Source: an uncultured Eubacteriales bacterium
GTDB taxonomy: Bacteria; Bacillota; Clostridia; Oscillospirales; Acutalibacteraceae
Length of the DNA stretch: 10,012 bases
Direction: 5' to 3'
NCBI GenBank assembly: GCA_900321595.1
Contig: ONWP01000052.1
Coordinates: 1 to 10,012 of the forward strand
In this document: positions 1-5,703 of the stretch, piece by piece
How positions within the stretch are numbered: position 1 is the stretch's first letter
How the letters are laid out: each line of letters starts with the position of its first letter
Position numbers and translations under genes: made by a program
The notes under the pieces: generated by a model
Told to the model about the DNA's origin: nothing
Seen by the model: the letters and a program-made list of their open reading frames with translations, nothing else
Databases searched by the model: none

Positions 1-189
1 AATCTGACCGGCGGTCTGTTCGCGGCGGTCGGCGCGTTCCTGTTCTTCATCAGCGACTTCACCATCGCGGCGCTGATCTTCGGACCGGAGAAAATGAAAC
101 AGAATTATCCGCTCAAGTGCGTCAACATCTGGACCTATTTTATCGGCCAGTCCCTGCTGGGGCTGACGCTGCTGAGCGTCAATATCTGA
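1..189 (+). CDS. YhhN/TMEM86-type membrane protein (lysoplasmalogenase family), C-terminal part
   Basis: This is the 3' end of a gene that starts before the window; 62 residues are visible in frame 1, ending at TGA 187-189. It shows two hydrophobic segments, around visible residues 4-27 and 46-61, joined by a short polar stretch. The first contains GAFLFFISDF, which resembles the conserved GA-LF--SD motif near the C-terminus of YhhN/TMEM86 proteins. Characterised members of that family are integral membrane enzymes that hydrolyse the vinyl-ether bond of lysoplasmalogens; whether this one does cannot be read from the fragment. The ACT-domain gene starts 12 nt after its stop, so it is probably the upstream member of the same operon. 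The assignment rests on one motif and the membrane topology, so it is moderate. Confidence 0.65.
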   Translation, partial: NLTGGLFAAVGAFLFFISDFTIAALIFGPEKMKQNYPLKCVNIWTYFIGQSLLGLTLLSVNI

Positions 190-201
190 GGAGGTAGATC
201 T

Positions 202-471
202 ATGAGAGCCGTGATCTCCGTCATCGGCCGCGACACCGTGGGCATCCTCGCCGCGGTCTCCGGCGAATGCGCGAAATACAACATCAACGTCACCGACGTG
301 ACGCAGTCGATCTTACAGGATATGTTCGTCATGGTGATGCTCATCGACATCACCGAAATGACGATCCCGCTGACGGGTCTGGCCGACCGGCTGGACGCGC
401 TGGGCGCGGAAAAGCGCCTGTCGATCCGCGTCATGCACGAGGACATCTTCAACGCCATGCATAATATCTGA
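202..471 (+). CDS. ACT-domain protein, UPF0237 family
   Basis: An 89-residue protein made of a single ACT domain. The N-terminal strand and turn MRAVISVIGRDTVGILAAVS carries the GRDxVGI signature of the UPF0237 (GcvR-like ACT) proteins. A helix (about 16-28), the strand NINVTDVTQSI, a second helix over TGLADRLDALGAEK and the strand LSIRVMHEDIF complete the fold. ACT domains usually bind small ligands, often amino acids, as dimers; the ligand of this family is not known to me. The start is well supported by AGGAGGT at 189-195, six bases before the ATG. The stop lies 3 nt before the UPF0210 gene. The same pair of families sits side by side in many Firmicutes, so this is probably a regulatory or sensing partner of that protein. 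The family call is firm, the function open. Confidence 0.93.
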   Translation: MRAVISVIGRDTVGILAAVSGECAKYNINVTDVTQSILQDMFVMVMLIDITEMTIPLTGLADRLDALGAEKRLSIRVMHEDIFNAMHNI

Positions 472-474
472 GCC

Positions 475-1833
475 ATGATCCAGACAAAAGATATCTTAGA
501 GACCATCAATATGATCCGGGAGGAAAACCTGGATATCCGCACCATCACCATGGGGATCTCCCTGCTCGACTGCAGCCACAGCGAGATCGACACGCTCTGC
601 CGCAAGGTCTATGACAAGATCACGCGCTACGCGGAGCATCTCGTCGCCACCGGCGATCAGATCGAGCGCGAGTACGGGATCCCGATCATCAACAAGCGCA
701 TCTCCATCACCCCGGCGGCGATGCTGCTGGCCAGCGCCGACGACAAGGACGCCGTCAAGCTGGCCGTGACGCTGGAGAAGGCCGCCCGCGCCTGCGGCGT
801 GAACTTCCTGGGCGGCTTTTCCGCGCTGGTGCACAAGGGCTTTGCCCACGGCGACCGGGAGCTGATCGAGGCGATCCCCGAGGCGCTGGCCGTGACCGAG
901 CACGTCTGCGCCAGCGTCAATATCGGCTCCACGAAGACCGGCATCAATATGGACGCCGTCAGACTGATGGGACAGGTCGTCTGCGACGCGTCCGCGCGGA
1001 CGGCGGACCGCGGCTGCATCGGCCCGGCGAAGCTGGTCGTCTTCTGCAACGCGCCCGAGGACAACCCCTTCATGGCAGGCGCGTTCCACGGCGCCGGCGA
1101 GCCCGACTGCGTCATCAACGTGGGCGTTTCCGGCCCCGGCGTGGTTCGCGCGGCGCTCGCCAAGAGCGAGGGGCTCGACCTGACCGGCGTGGCGGACCTC
1201 ATCAAGCGCACCGCGTTCAAGATCACGCGCATGGGACAGCTCGTCGGCAGCGAGGCGTCGCGCAGACTGGGCGTGCCCTTCGGCATCGTGGATCTTTCCC
1301 TGGCGCCCACCCCGGCGGTCGGCGATTCCGTCGCCCACATCATCGAGGAGATGGGCATCGACATGTGCGGCGCGCCCGGCACCACGGCTGCGCTGGCGCT
1401 GCTCAACGACGCGGTCAAGAAGGGCGGCGTGATGGCGTCGAGCCACGTGGGCGGCCTTTCCGGCGCGTTCATCCCGGTCAGCGAGGACGCGGGCATGATC
1501 GCGGCCGCGGAGGCCGGCTGCCTGAAGCTCGAGAAGTTAGAGGCCATGACGGCGGTGTGCAGCGTGGGGCTCGACATGATCGTGATCCCCGGCGACGTCG
1601 CGCCCGAAACCGTGTCGGCCATCATCGCGGACGAGGCGGCCATCGGCATGGTCAACAGCAAGACCACGGCGGTGCGCGTGATCCCGGCGGTGGGCAAGGC
1701 CGTCGGCGACATGCTGGAGTTCGGCGGACTGCTGGGATACGGCCCGGTCATGCCGGTCAATCCCGTCAGCCCGAAGCGGTTCATCGACCGGGGCGGCAGG
1801 ATCCCCGCGCCCATGCAGTCGCTGAAGAATTGA
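475..1833 (+). CDS. UPF0210 (DUF711, 'PFL family') protein
   Basis: A 452-residue soluble protein matching the UPF0210/DUF711 family along its whole length. Recognisable blocks are the N-terminus with ILETINMIREENLDIRTITM, the GGFSALVHKGFAHGD block near residues 113-127, SVNIGSTKTGINMDAV near 147, a glycine-rich SGPGVV block, and a proline-rich C-terminus ending GRIPAPMQSLKN. No signal peptide or membrane segment is seen. Databases call it 'PFL family' from fold resemblance to pyruvate formate-lyase-like proteins; I see no typical glycyl-radical motif, and no enzymatic activity should be inferred from the name. The ATG is 3 nt after the ACT gene's stop and lacks a good Shine-Dalgarno, which suggests translational coupling. 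The terminator at 1843-1869 closes the operon. The family call is firm, the function unknown. Confidence 0.93.
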   Translation: MIQTKDILETINMIREENLDIRTITMGISLLDCSHSEIDTLCRKVYDKITRYAEHLVATGDQIEREYGIPIINKRISITPAAMLLASADDKDAVKLAVTLEKAARACGVNFLGGFSALVHKGFAHGDRELIEAIPEALAVTEHVCASVNIGSTKTGINMDAVRLMGQVVCDASARTADRGCIGPAKLVVFCNAPEDNPFMAGAFHGAGEPDCVINVGVSGPGVVRAALAKSEGLDLTGVADLIKRTAFKITRMGQLVGSEASRRLGVPFGIVDLSLAPTPAVGDSVAHIIEEMGIDMCGAPGTTAALALLNDAVKKGGVMASSHVGGLSGAFIPVSEDAGMIAAAEAGCLKLEKLEAMTAVCSVGLDMIVIPGDVAPETVSAIIADEAAIGMVNSKTTAVRVIPAVGKAVGDMLEFGGLLGYGPVMPVNPVSPKRFIDRGGRIPAPMQSLKN

Positions 1834-1842
1834 ATGATCAGT

Positions 1843-1869
1843 CGGCTCCCCCGCGGAGCCGGTTTTTTT
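1843..1869 (+). terminator. Intrinsic terminator after the UPF0210 gene
   Basis: A seven-base-pair GC-rich stem, CGGCTCC at 1843-1849 with GGAGCCG at 1855-1861, encloses a 5-nt loop. Seven T follow at 1863-1869. It begins 9 nt after the stop of the UPF0210 gene and separates that operon from the heavy-metal-binding gene, which has its own promoter. Confidence 0.92.
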
Positions 1870-1890
1870 GCGCGAAAACCGCGAAACCTC

Positions 1891-1919
1891 TTGCAAATCC
1901 GGCCGATCCGCGTTATAGT
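1891..1919 (+). promoter_or_regulatory. Sigma-A-type promoter of the heavy-metal-associated gene
   Basis: TTGCAA at 1891-1896 and TATAGT at 1914-1919 are separated by 17 nt, a good housekeeping promoter. It lies just after the upstream terminator and about 30 nt before the start codon at 1951. The palindrome at 1919-1932 touches the last base of the -10 box and covers the expected transcription start. Confidence 0.75.
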
Positions 1920-1932
1920 TAGCATAAGCTAA
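1919..1932. promoter_or_regulatory. Palindromic candidate operator (TTAGC-N4-GCTAA)
   Basis: TTAGC at 1919-1923 and GCTAA at 1928-1932 form a perfect inverted repeat around ATAA. It overlaps the end of the -10 box and the likely transcription start. The half-site TTAGC/GCTAA resembles the TTAG...CTAA operators of the DtxR/IdeR/MntR family. A metal-binding protein is encoded directly downstream, so metal-dependent repression is plausible. This is inference from pattern and context; the regulator is not in the window. Confidence 0.55.
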
Positions 1933-1950
1933 TCAAAAGGAGACGATCGG

Positions 1951-2205
1951 ATGTATCAGACCACAGCGAAGATCGACGGCATGATGTGCGGGATGTGCGA
2001 GGCGCACATCAGCGACACGATCCGGCGGACGTTCCCCGACGCGAAGAAGGTCCGCGCGTCCCGCGGCAAGGGCGTGGTGACGTTCCGGACCGAGGCGCAG
2101 CCGGACGAGGCCGCGCTCAGGCGGGCGATCGACGAGACGGGCTACACGCTCGTGTCCGTATCGAGCGCGCCGTATGAAAAAAAGCGGCTGTTCGGCCGCA
2201 GATAA
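1951..2205 (+). CDS. Small heavy-metal-associated (HMA) domain protein, CopZ-like
   Basis: An 84-residue cytoplasmic protein with one heavy-metal-associated ferredoxin-like domain. The metal site is GMMCGMCEAHI, with the CxxC cysteines at residues 13 and 16, the pair that binds soft metals such as Cu(I) in CopZ-type chaperones. The rest fits the beta-alpha-beta-beta-alpha-beta pattern, with an ETGYTLVSVS strand at the end and a short basic tail, APYEKKRLFGRR. The start has AAGGAGA at 1937-1943, seven bases before the ATG. It stands alone between a terminator and a gene-free stretch, with no P-type ATPase or transporter beside it, so a copper role is unproven. The operator-like palindrome in front recalls iron/manganese regulators and leaves the metal open. 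Confidence 0.85.
   Translation: MYQTTAKIDGMMCGMCEAHISDTIRRTFPDAKKVRASRGKGVVTFRTEAQPDEAALRRAIDETGYTLVSVSSAPYEKKRLFGRR
2177..2199 (-). terminator. Possible - strand terminator inside the 3' end of the HMA gene
   Basis: Read on the - strand, GCGGC (2199-2195), a 6-nt loop and GCCGC (2188-2184) form a five-base-pair GC stem followed by seven T (2183-2177). It would stop - strand transcripts that run past 2338 before they cross the HMA gene. The same bases encode the KKRLFGR tail of the HMA protein, so the structure may be a by-product of coding. Confidence 0.4.
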
Positions 2206-2237
2206 ACGTATTGTGACAAATCGATCCAAAACGGTGC

Positions 2238-2267
2238 TTGCCGCGCGCAGGGGTATCATGGTATAAA
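2238..2267 (+). promoter_or_regulatory. Possible orphan + strand promoter
   Basis: TTGCCG at 2238-2243 and TATAAA at 2262-2267 are 18 nt apart. An alternative -10, TATCAT at 2254-2259, has no matching -35. No + strand gene follows; the next element is the terminator ending at 2380. Any transcript would be about 105 nt and noncoding. The -35 match is weak. Confidence 0.35.
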
Positions 2268-2273
2268 GAATAC

Positions 2274-2380
2274 AGATCCGGAATCCTCCAGAATCCGTGA
2301 TCACCGTCGTATGCGTGCAAACGCCTCATAAATTCCCAAAAAAGGATCCCGCGTGCCCTCCACTGCGGGGTTCTTTTTTT
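2274..2380 (+). ncRNA. Candidate small RNA ending at an intrinsic terminator
   Basis: If the promoter at 2238-2267 is active, transcription would begin near 2274 and stop in the T run at 2374-2380, giving an RNA of about 107 nt. It would contain a small GCAA-loop hairpin at 2313-2324 and a long terminator stem at 2338-2379. I do not recognise a known RNA family in it. The support is only the order promoter-hairpin-terminator without a gene, so this is tentative. Confidence 0.25.
2338..2380. terminator. Bidirectional intrinsic terminator between HMA gene and lipase
   Basis: A long stem pairs 2338-2352 (AAAAAAGGATCCCGC) with 2365-2379 (GCGGGGTTCTTTTTT), with two G-T wobbles and a 12-nt loop. 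On the + strand the T run is at 2374-2380; on the - strand the six A at 2338-2343 become the T run. It can therefore end transcripts from both convergent sides: the HMA gene (or a small RNA) and the lipase gene, whose 3' untranslated region would then be about 210 nt. Confidence 0.85.
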
Positions 2381-2476
2381 GCGGTCTGAAAGTCCGCCCT
2401 GCCTGATCTCTGCGTTTTCCGTTATTTCGGAAGCTGTCAAGTTCGTCAAAAAACGCTCCAAATCGCCCGCTATCGC

Positions 2477-2521
2477 CGCTTCAGGCTCTTTTCGGCGTCA
2501 GAAAAGAGCTCCGCCGAAGCG
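2477..2521 (-). other. Nested hairpins in the lipase 3' region
   Basis: The inner stem pairs 2484-2493 with 2501-2510 (GGCTCTTTTC and GAAAAGAGCT, nine Watson-Crick pairs plus one G-T) around a 7-nt loop. The outer stem pairs CGCTTC at 2477-2482 with GAAGCG at 2516-2521. It lies 29-73 nt past the lipase stop. No T run follows directly, so it is more likely a 3' end stabiliser or processing structure than a terminator. Confidence 0.5.
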
Positions 2522-2549
2522 AAGCTCTCAGAACGCGAAACGCTGCAGG

Positions 2550-3710
2550 TTACAGATCGTTGATCATCTGGATCAGGTCGATGTACAACCCACGGATGTT
2601 GTTGTTCTTCGTCATGCCGCCCTGCAGGGACATATGGTCGCCGTCGTAGGTCGGGAAGACGTTCCACACGCCCGGCTGCGCCGCGCCGCTCTCCGGGTCG
2701 AATTCCACGGTCGGCGCGCCCCAGGGGGCTCTGGCGCTGATCGTGTTGACGAGGCCGTCGTTCTCGCGCCACTCCGGCCCGATCTCAAAGCCGCCCGGCG
2801 TCTGTCCGGTGTACGCGCCCATGCGGTACGCGCTGGCGCGGAAGAGGACCTCCATGCCGTCCTCGACCGGGACGTAATCGCCGTTTTCATTCTGCACGGT
2901 CATGCTGCACGGGATCGAGAAGTAGTAGACGTTCGGCAGCACCTCGAACGAGCCGTTGACGCGGATCGCGTTGTCGATGTACATGTCGTATTCCGCGCAG
3001 TCCTCGGGGATCCGGTCGCGGGGCGCGTAGCTGGCGGTGTTGAGCACGCCCACCTCGGCGTGTTCGTCGAGCGTCGCGTCCGGGTCGACCTCGATGTCGG
3101 CGCGAACCTCATACGCCGTGGTGCCGCACAGGGGCGCCGCCAGCGTCGTGACGGAGTAGATCCAGTCGGCCTTGCCGCCGGTGAAGAGCTCCGACACGTT
3201 TTCGCCGCTCGCCTCGCGCTCCTCGGCGCTGCCGTTGGCCATCAGCTCCACGAACTGCAGGACCGTCGCGCCGCCGAAGGAATGGCCGAGCAGGTTGATC
3301 TTATGCTCCGCGTCCCACGCGTCGACGAGCGGTCTGTAGGAATAATCCTTGCCGAATCTGGCGTGGCCGCACCGCGCCGAATGCGCCTCGCCGTAGTCGA
3401 CCCGGGTGCCGGTCAGCTCGGCGTACAGCTCGCAGGCGCGATCCCACTGGCTCTCCGTCGGGCCGACAGATGCGGCGTGGACGTCCGCGCCGCGGGCGCG
3501 CAGGTACTTCATCAGATTTCCGCCGAAGATGCCCCAGTACGGCATCAGATTGTAATAGACGGCATACTCGCCCCAGCCGGACAGACCGTGGACGAAGACG
3601 TAGGTGTACTGCGTGTTCATGGTCTCCGTGTCGAGCTGCGCCTTGGGCAGATTCGCGCTCGGGAACAGGAACATGATCACAGCCAAGAAGACGGACAGGA
3701 TCTTTGACAT
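2550..3710 (-). CDS. Secreted triacylglycerol lipase, family I.5-like
   Basis: A 386-residue alpha/beta-hydrolase. Residues 1-20 form a hydrophobic signal peptide without an obvious lipobox. HGLSGWG at 41-47 is the oxyanion-hole motif, and GHSFGG at 142-147 carries the nucleophile Ser144. Asp318 (in ENDGLVNT) and His359 (in DGDHMSLQ) fit the rest of the triad. VDYGEAHSARCGHARFG at 104-120 closely matches the zinc-site region of Geobacillus family I.5 lipases: Asp90, His110 and His116 keep the spacing of three of its zinc ligands, with the fourth (an Asp) probably in 237-246. It should therefore be an extracellular, zinc-stabilised esterase/lipase; the true substrate is inferred. GGAGG at 3721-3725 lies ten bases before the ATG. 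It has its own promoter. No anchor domain or sorting signal is seen. Confidence 0.88.
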   Translation of the reverse strand: MSKILSVFLAVIMFLFPSANLPKAQLDTETMNTQYTYVFVHGLSGWGEYAVYYNLMPYWGIFGGNLMKYLRARGADVHAASVGPTESQWDRACELYAELTGTRVDYGEAHSARCGHARFGKDYSYRPLVDAWDAEHKINLLGHSFGGATVLQFVELMANGSAEEREASGENVSELFTGGKADWIYSVTTLAAPLCGTTAYEVRADIEVDPDATLDEHAEVGVLNTASYAPRDRIPEDCAEYDMYIDNAIRVNGSFEVLPNVYYFSIPCSMTVQNENGDYVPVEDGMEVLFRASAYRMGAYTGQTPGGFEIGPEWRENDGLVNTISARAPWGAPTVEFDPESGAAQPGVWNVFPTYDGDHMSLQGGMTKNNNIRGLYIDLIQMINDL

Positions 3711-3743
3711 GATGAAAACGCCTCCGTTCTGTTATGCACATTC

Positions 3744-3772
3744 ATTATATCAGACGATTTTCCGTCTGACAA
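3744..3772 (-). promoter_or_regulatory. Near-consensus promoter of the lipase gene
   Basis: On the - strand, TTGTCA (3772-3767) and a perfect TATAAT (3749-3744) are 17 nt apart, about 34 nt before the ATG at 3710. It lies 74 nt after the LRR/dockerin gene's stop, so the lipase can be transcribed on its own. Confidence 0.88.
3750..3769. promoter_or_regulatory. Inverted repeat filling the lipase promoter spacer
   Basis: TCAGACG at 3750-3756 and CGTCTGA at 3763-3769 form a perfect 7-bp inverted repeat with a 6-nt centre. It starts inside the -35 box and ends exactly at the edge of the -10 box. This is a typical site for a repressor or a MerR-like regulator, although the 17-nt spacer is normal rather than stretched. 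No regulator gene is in the window. Confidence 0.6.
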
Positions 3773-3845
3773 TCCCCGGTCAGAAAATTCACATTTTCAA
3801 ATATTTTGCATATGTCAAATGCCGACACGCGTTATTGCCTGTCTG

Positions 3846-5657
3846 TCAGCTTTGATCGCGGAACGCGAAGCCGCTCAGCTGGATCACATCGTGCCGCGTC
3901 GCCTGCGCCGGCTCCTCGCCGCCGAAGATCTTCGTCTTCGCCGTGATCCCGTTGACCTTTCCGTAGATCTCAAACCGGTAGTACATATTCATCGTCACAT
4001 TCGTGATGTTCAGGCTGTCCGCGTCGGCGCGCAGCTCCATCGTGCAGCCGGTATACGTCATGTCGAACCGCACGTTCGTCAGACCCGACCGGTACCACAG
4101 GGTGTGCTCGATCTGCTCGGTGAAATGGCTGATCGGCTCGACCGGGAACATCCGCGCCGTAAACGCGTTGTAGCCCGCGGCCTTCTCGCTGGCGATCTTC
4201 TCATCGGCCAGCGTGAGCCGGATGACGTACTCGCCCTCGGGGTTCACGTCGCAGGAGAAAGCGGTCAGCTTCGACGGATCGAGCATCGTCACCACAGGCA
4301 GATTGGCGATGGAGCTGTCCGAACCGGGCGTGAAGGAGACCGTCTGGGCGCGGCGCTTCGGCGTCAGTTCATCCTCAAAACGGTCGTAGTAGAGCGCCAG
4401 ATCGCTGCGGATCTGCACGTCCTGCCACTCCTGATACGCGTACTTCGTATAGAACGGCGCGTAGCTCTTGGCGGAGGCGAAGATCTTCTGCACCAGCGTC
4501 AGCACCTCGTAAGCGTCGATGGGCTCCTTCGCCGCGGGGCCGTCGTAGATCTCCAGTCTGGCGCTGATGCGCAGGATCGTTCTGGCGTCGCGCGCGGTGA
4601 GATTTCCGTCCCGGTCCAGGTCGCACAGCGGCAGGAAGCGGACGTCCGCCGGCTTCTTTTCCAGTCTGGCGCTGATGCGCAGCACCTGTCTGGCGTCGCC
4701 TGCGGTCACGCGGCCGTTCATGTCGGCGTCGCCGTAGGGAAATGCCTGTACGCAGGGGATCCCCGCCGCGGCGCAGGCCTTCATCGCGGCGCTGTCCGCC
4801 GGCGCGTAGACGGTCATGCCCGACGGGAAGCTGCCCCGGACCAGTCCGGCCGCGTTCGCCGGCAGGCGGACGTATTTCGCGCCCGATCCGTCAAAGGCGC
4901 CGTCCGCGACGTTTGTCACGCTCACCGGCAGGGTGACGTATTTTTCGTTCCCCTTATACTTGATCAGCGTGTCGCCCAGCAGGACGAGGGGGGACGGATA
5001 GTTCGCCAGCCAGGGCGTTCCGGCAAAGGCGTCCCTGCCGACGTTCAGCGACATGCTGCGCTCGTCGGCCTCCACCGTGGTCAGCGCCACGCAGGACGCG
5101 AACGCGCCCGCGCCGATGGTCTTGAGCGCCGGCGGCAGATACACGCTCGTGAGCGTCTGATTGTCCCGGAACGCGTTCGCGGCGATCTCTGTGCAGTCGG
5201 TCGGCACGGAAGCCGTCGGCGCGGAGCCCGTGTAGCGCACCAGCACCTTGCCGCGCATCTCGTAATCCGATTTTTTGCCGGGATCGACGGGCGCTTCGGG
5301 CTCCTCGGCCTCGTAGCCCTCGTAGACCACGGTGACGGCGTTCGCGCAGCCGTTGAACGCGCCGGGTTCCACGACGACGCCCTTGTTGACGCGAAGCTCC
5401 TTCAGGTCGCTTCGTCCGGCAAAGGCGTTGTCGACGATGCGGACCACCGGATAGCCGTCAATCTCATCCGGCACGGTCACGACGCCGTTCGCGTCAGCGC
5501 TGCCGGAGAACCCCGCAACGGCCACCGCCGTGCGGGAACTGTCGGAAAAGTAATAGCTGAACTCCCCTGCCGCCCGGGACGTCAGTCCGGTCGCCGCCAG
5601 CAGCACCGCCGCCAGCAGCACGCAAAGGCATTTGCGAAAACGCGTCGTAAATCTCAT
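3846..5657 (-). CDS. Secreted leucine-rich-repeat protein with internal dockerin and an unassigned C-terminal domain
   Basis: A 603-residue exported protein. Residues 1-30 are a signal peptide (basic start, hydrophobic core LLAAVLLAA, likely cleavage near SRAA). About 45-290 holds BspA-type leucine-rich repeats, seen in 'NAFAGRSDLKEL', 'GAFNGCANAVTV' and 'GAFASCVALTTVEA'. Residues 309-369 form a type I dockerin-like domain with two calcium loops: Asp310, Asp312, Asn314 and Asp321, then Asp346, Asp348, Asp350 and Asp357, each followed by a LRISARLE helix. About 374-603 is a mainly beta-strand domain that I do not recognise. BspA repeats usually mediate surface binding and dockerins bind cohesins, but no cohesin gene is visible and the calcium repeats may be structural. 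It starts 46 nt after purB and may be co-transcribed with it. It lacks a clear terminator before the lipase promoter. Confidence 0.85.
   Translation of the reverse strand: MRFTTRFRKCLCVLLAAVLLAATGLTSRAAGEFSYYFSDSSRTAVAVAGFSGSADANGVVTVPDEIDGYPVVRIVDNAFAGRSDLKELRVNKGVVVEPGAFNGCANAVTVVYEGYEAEEPEAPVDPGKKSDYEMRGKVLVRYTGSAPTASVPTDCTEIAANAFRDNQTLTSVYLPPALKTIGAGAFASCVALTTVEADERSMSLNVGRDAFAGTPWLANYPSPLVLLGDTLIKYKGNEKYVTLPVSVTNVADGAFDGSGAKYVRLPANAAGLVRGSFPSGMTVYAPADSAAMKACAAAGIPCVQAFPYGDADMNGRVTAGDARQVLRISARLEKKPADVRFLPLCDLDRDGNLTARDARTILRISARLEIYDGPAAKEPIDAYEVLTLVQKIFASAKSYAPFYTKYAYQEWQDVQIRSDLALYYDRFEDELTPKRRAQTVSFTPGSDSSIANLPVVTMLDPSKLTAFSCDVNPEGEYVIRLTLADEKIASEKAAGYNAFTARMFPVEPISHFTEQIEHTLWYRSGLTNVRFDMTYTGCTMELRADADSLNITNVTMNMYYRFEIYGKVNGITAKTKIFGGEEPAQATRHDVIQLSGFAFRDQS
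4552..4682 (-). repeat. 23-bp direct repeat within the dockerin region (108-nt period)
   Basis: The 23 bases at 4552-4574 recur without a mismatch at 4660-4682, exactly 108 nt (36 codons) apart, and a ten-base match (TCTGGCGTCG) recurs at the same offset at 4581-4590 and 4689-4698. They encode the RISARLE helix of the two halves of the dockerin-like domain. Identity at the DNA level points to a fairly recent duplication or conversion between halves. Confidence 0.85.
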
Positions 5658-5664
5658 TCTGCAA

Positions 5665-5670
5665 CCCTCC
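5665..5670 (-). promoter_or_regulatory. Ribosome binding site that fixes the LRR/dockerin start
   Basis: GGAGGG on the - strand (5670-5665) is seven bases before the ATG at 5657. The longer open frame reaches an ATG at 5720, but that would overlap purB, has no comparable site, and would bury the signal peptide behind 21 residues. Confidence 0.85.
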
Positions 5671-5703
5671 GATAGATTGAAAATGGCCGGAATGTGTCTG
5701 CGC

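Larger units (their letters stand above)
2206..2549. other. 344-nt gene-free stretch between convergent genes
   Basis: No convincing protein gene is seen here on either strand. The stretch separates the + strand HMA gene from the - strand lipase. It contains a possible + strand promoter (2238-2267), a small hairpin (GCGT at 2313-2316 with ACGC at 2321-2324, loop GCAA), a strong two-way terminator (2338-2380), and nested hairpins on the lipase side (2477-2521). The simplest reading is a shared terminator region; a small RNA is possible. Confidence 0.7.

Noticed and set aside
2311..2331. Six-codon open frame (MRANAS) ahead of the terminator, as an attenuation leader peptide
   Set aside because: It has no ribosome binding site, no repeated codon, and no + strand gene follows the terminator that it could control.
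3783..3798. GAAAAT-TCAC-ATTTTC hairpin as a terminator of the LRR/dockerin gene
   Set aside because: The stem is short and AT-rich and no T run follows on the - strand. It may at most be an AT-rich element upstream of the lipase -35 box.
3819..5675. Long + strand open frame of 618 codons opposite the LRR/dockerin gene
   Set aside because: It mirrors the GC-rich coding strand and has an Arg/His/Val-rich composition without domains. The - strand gene has a signal peptide, repeats and calcium loops, so the + frame is a shadow. The same applies to the other long + frames at 2379-3707, 5632-7203 and 7392-8996.
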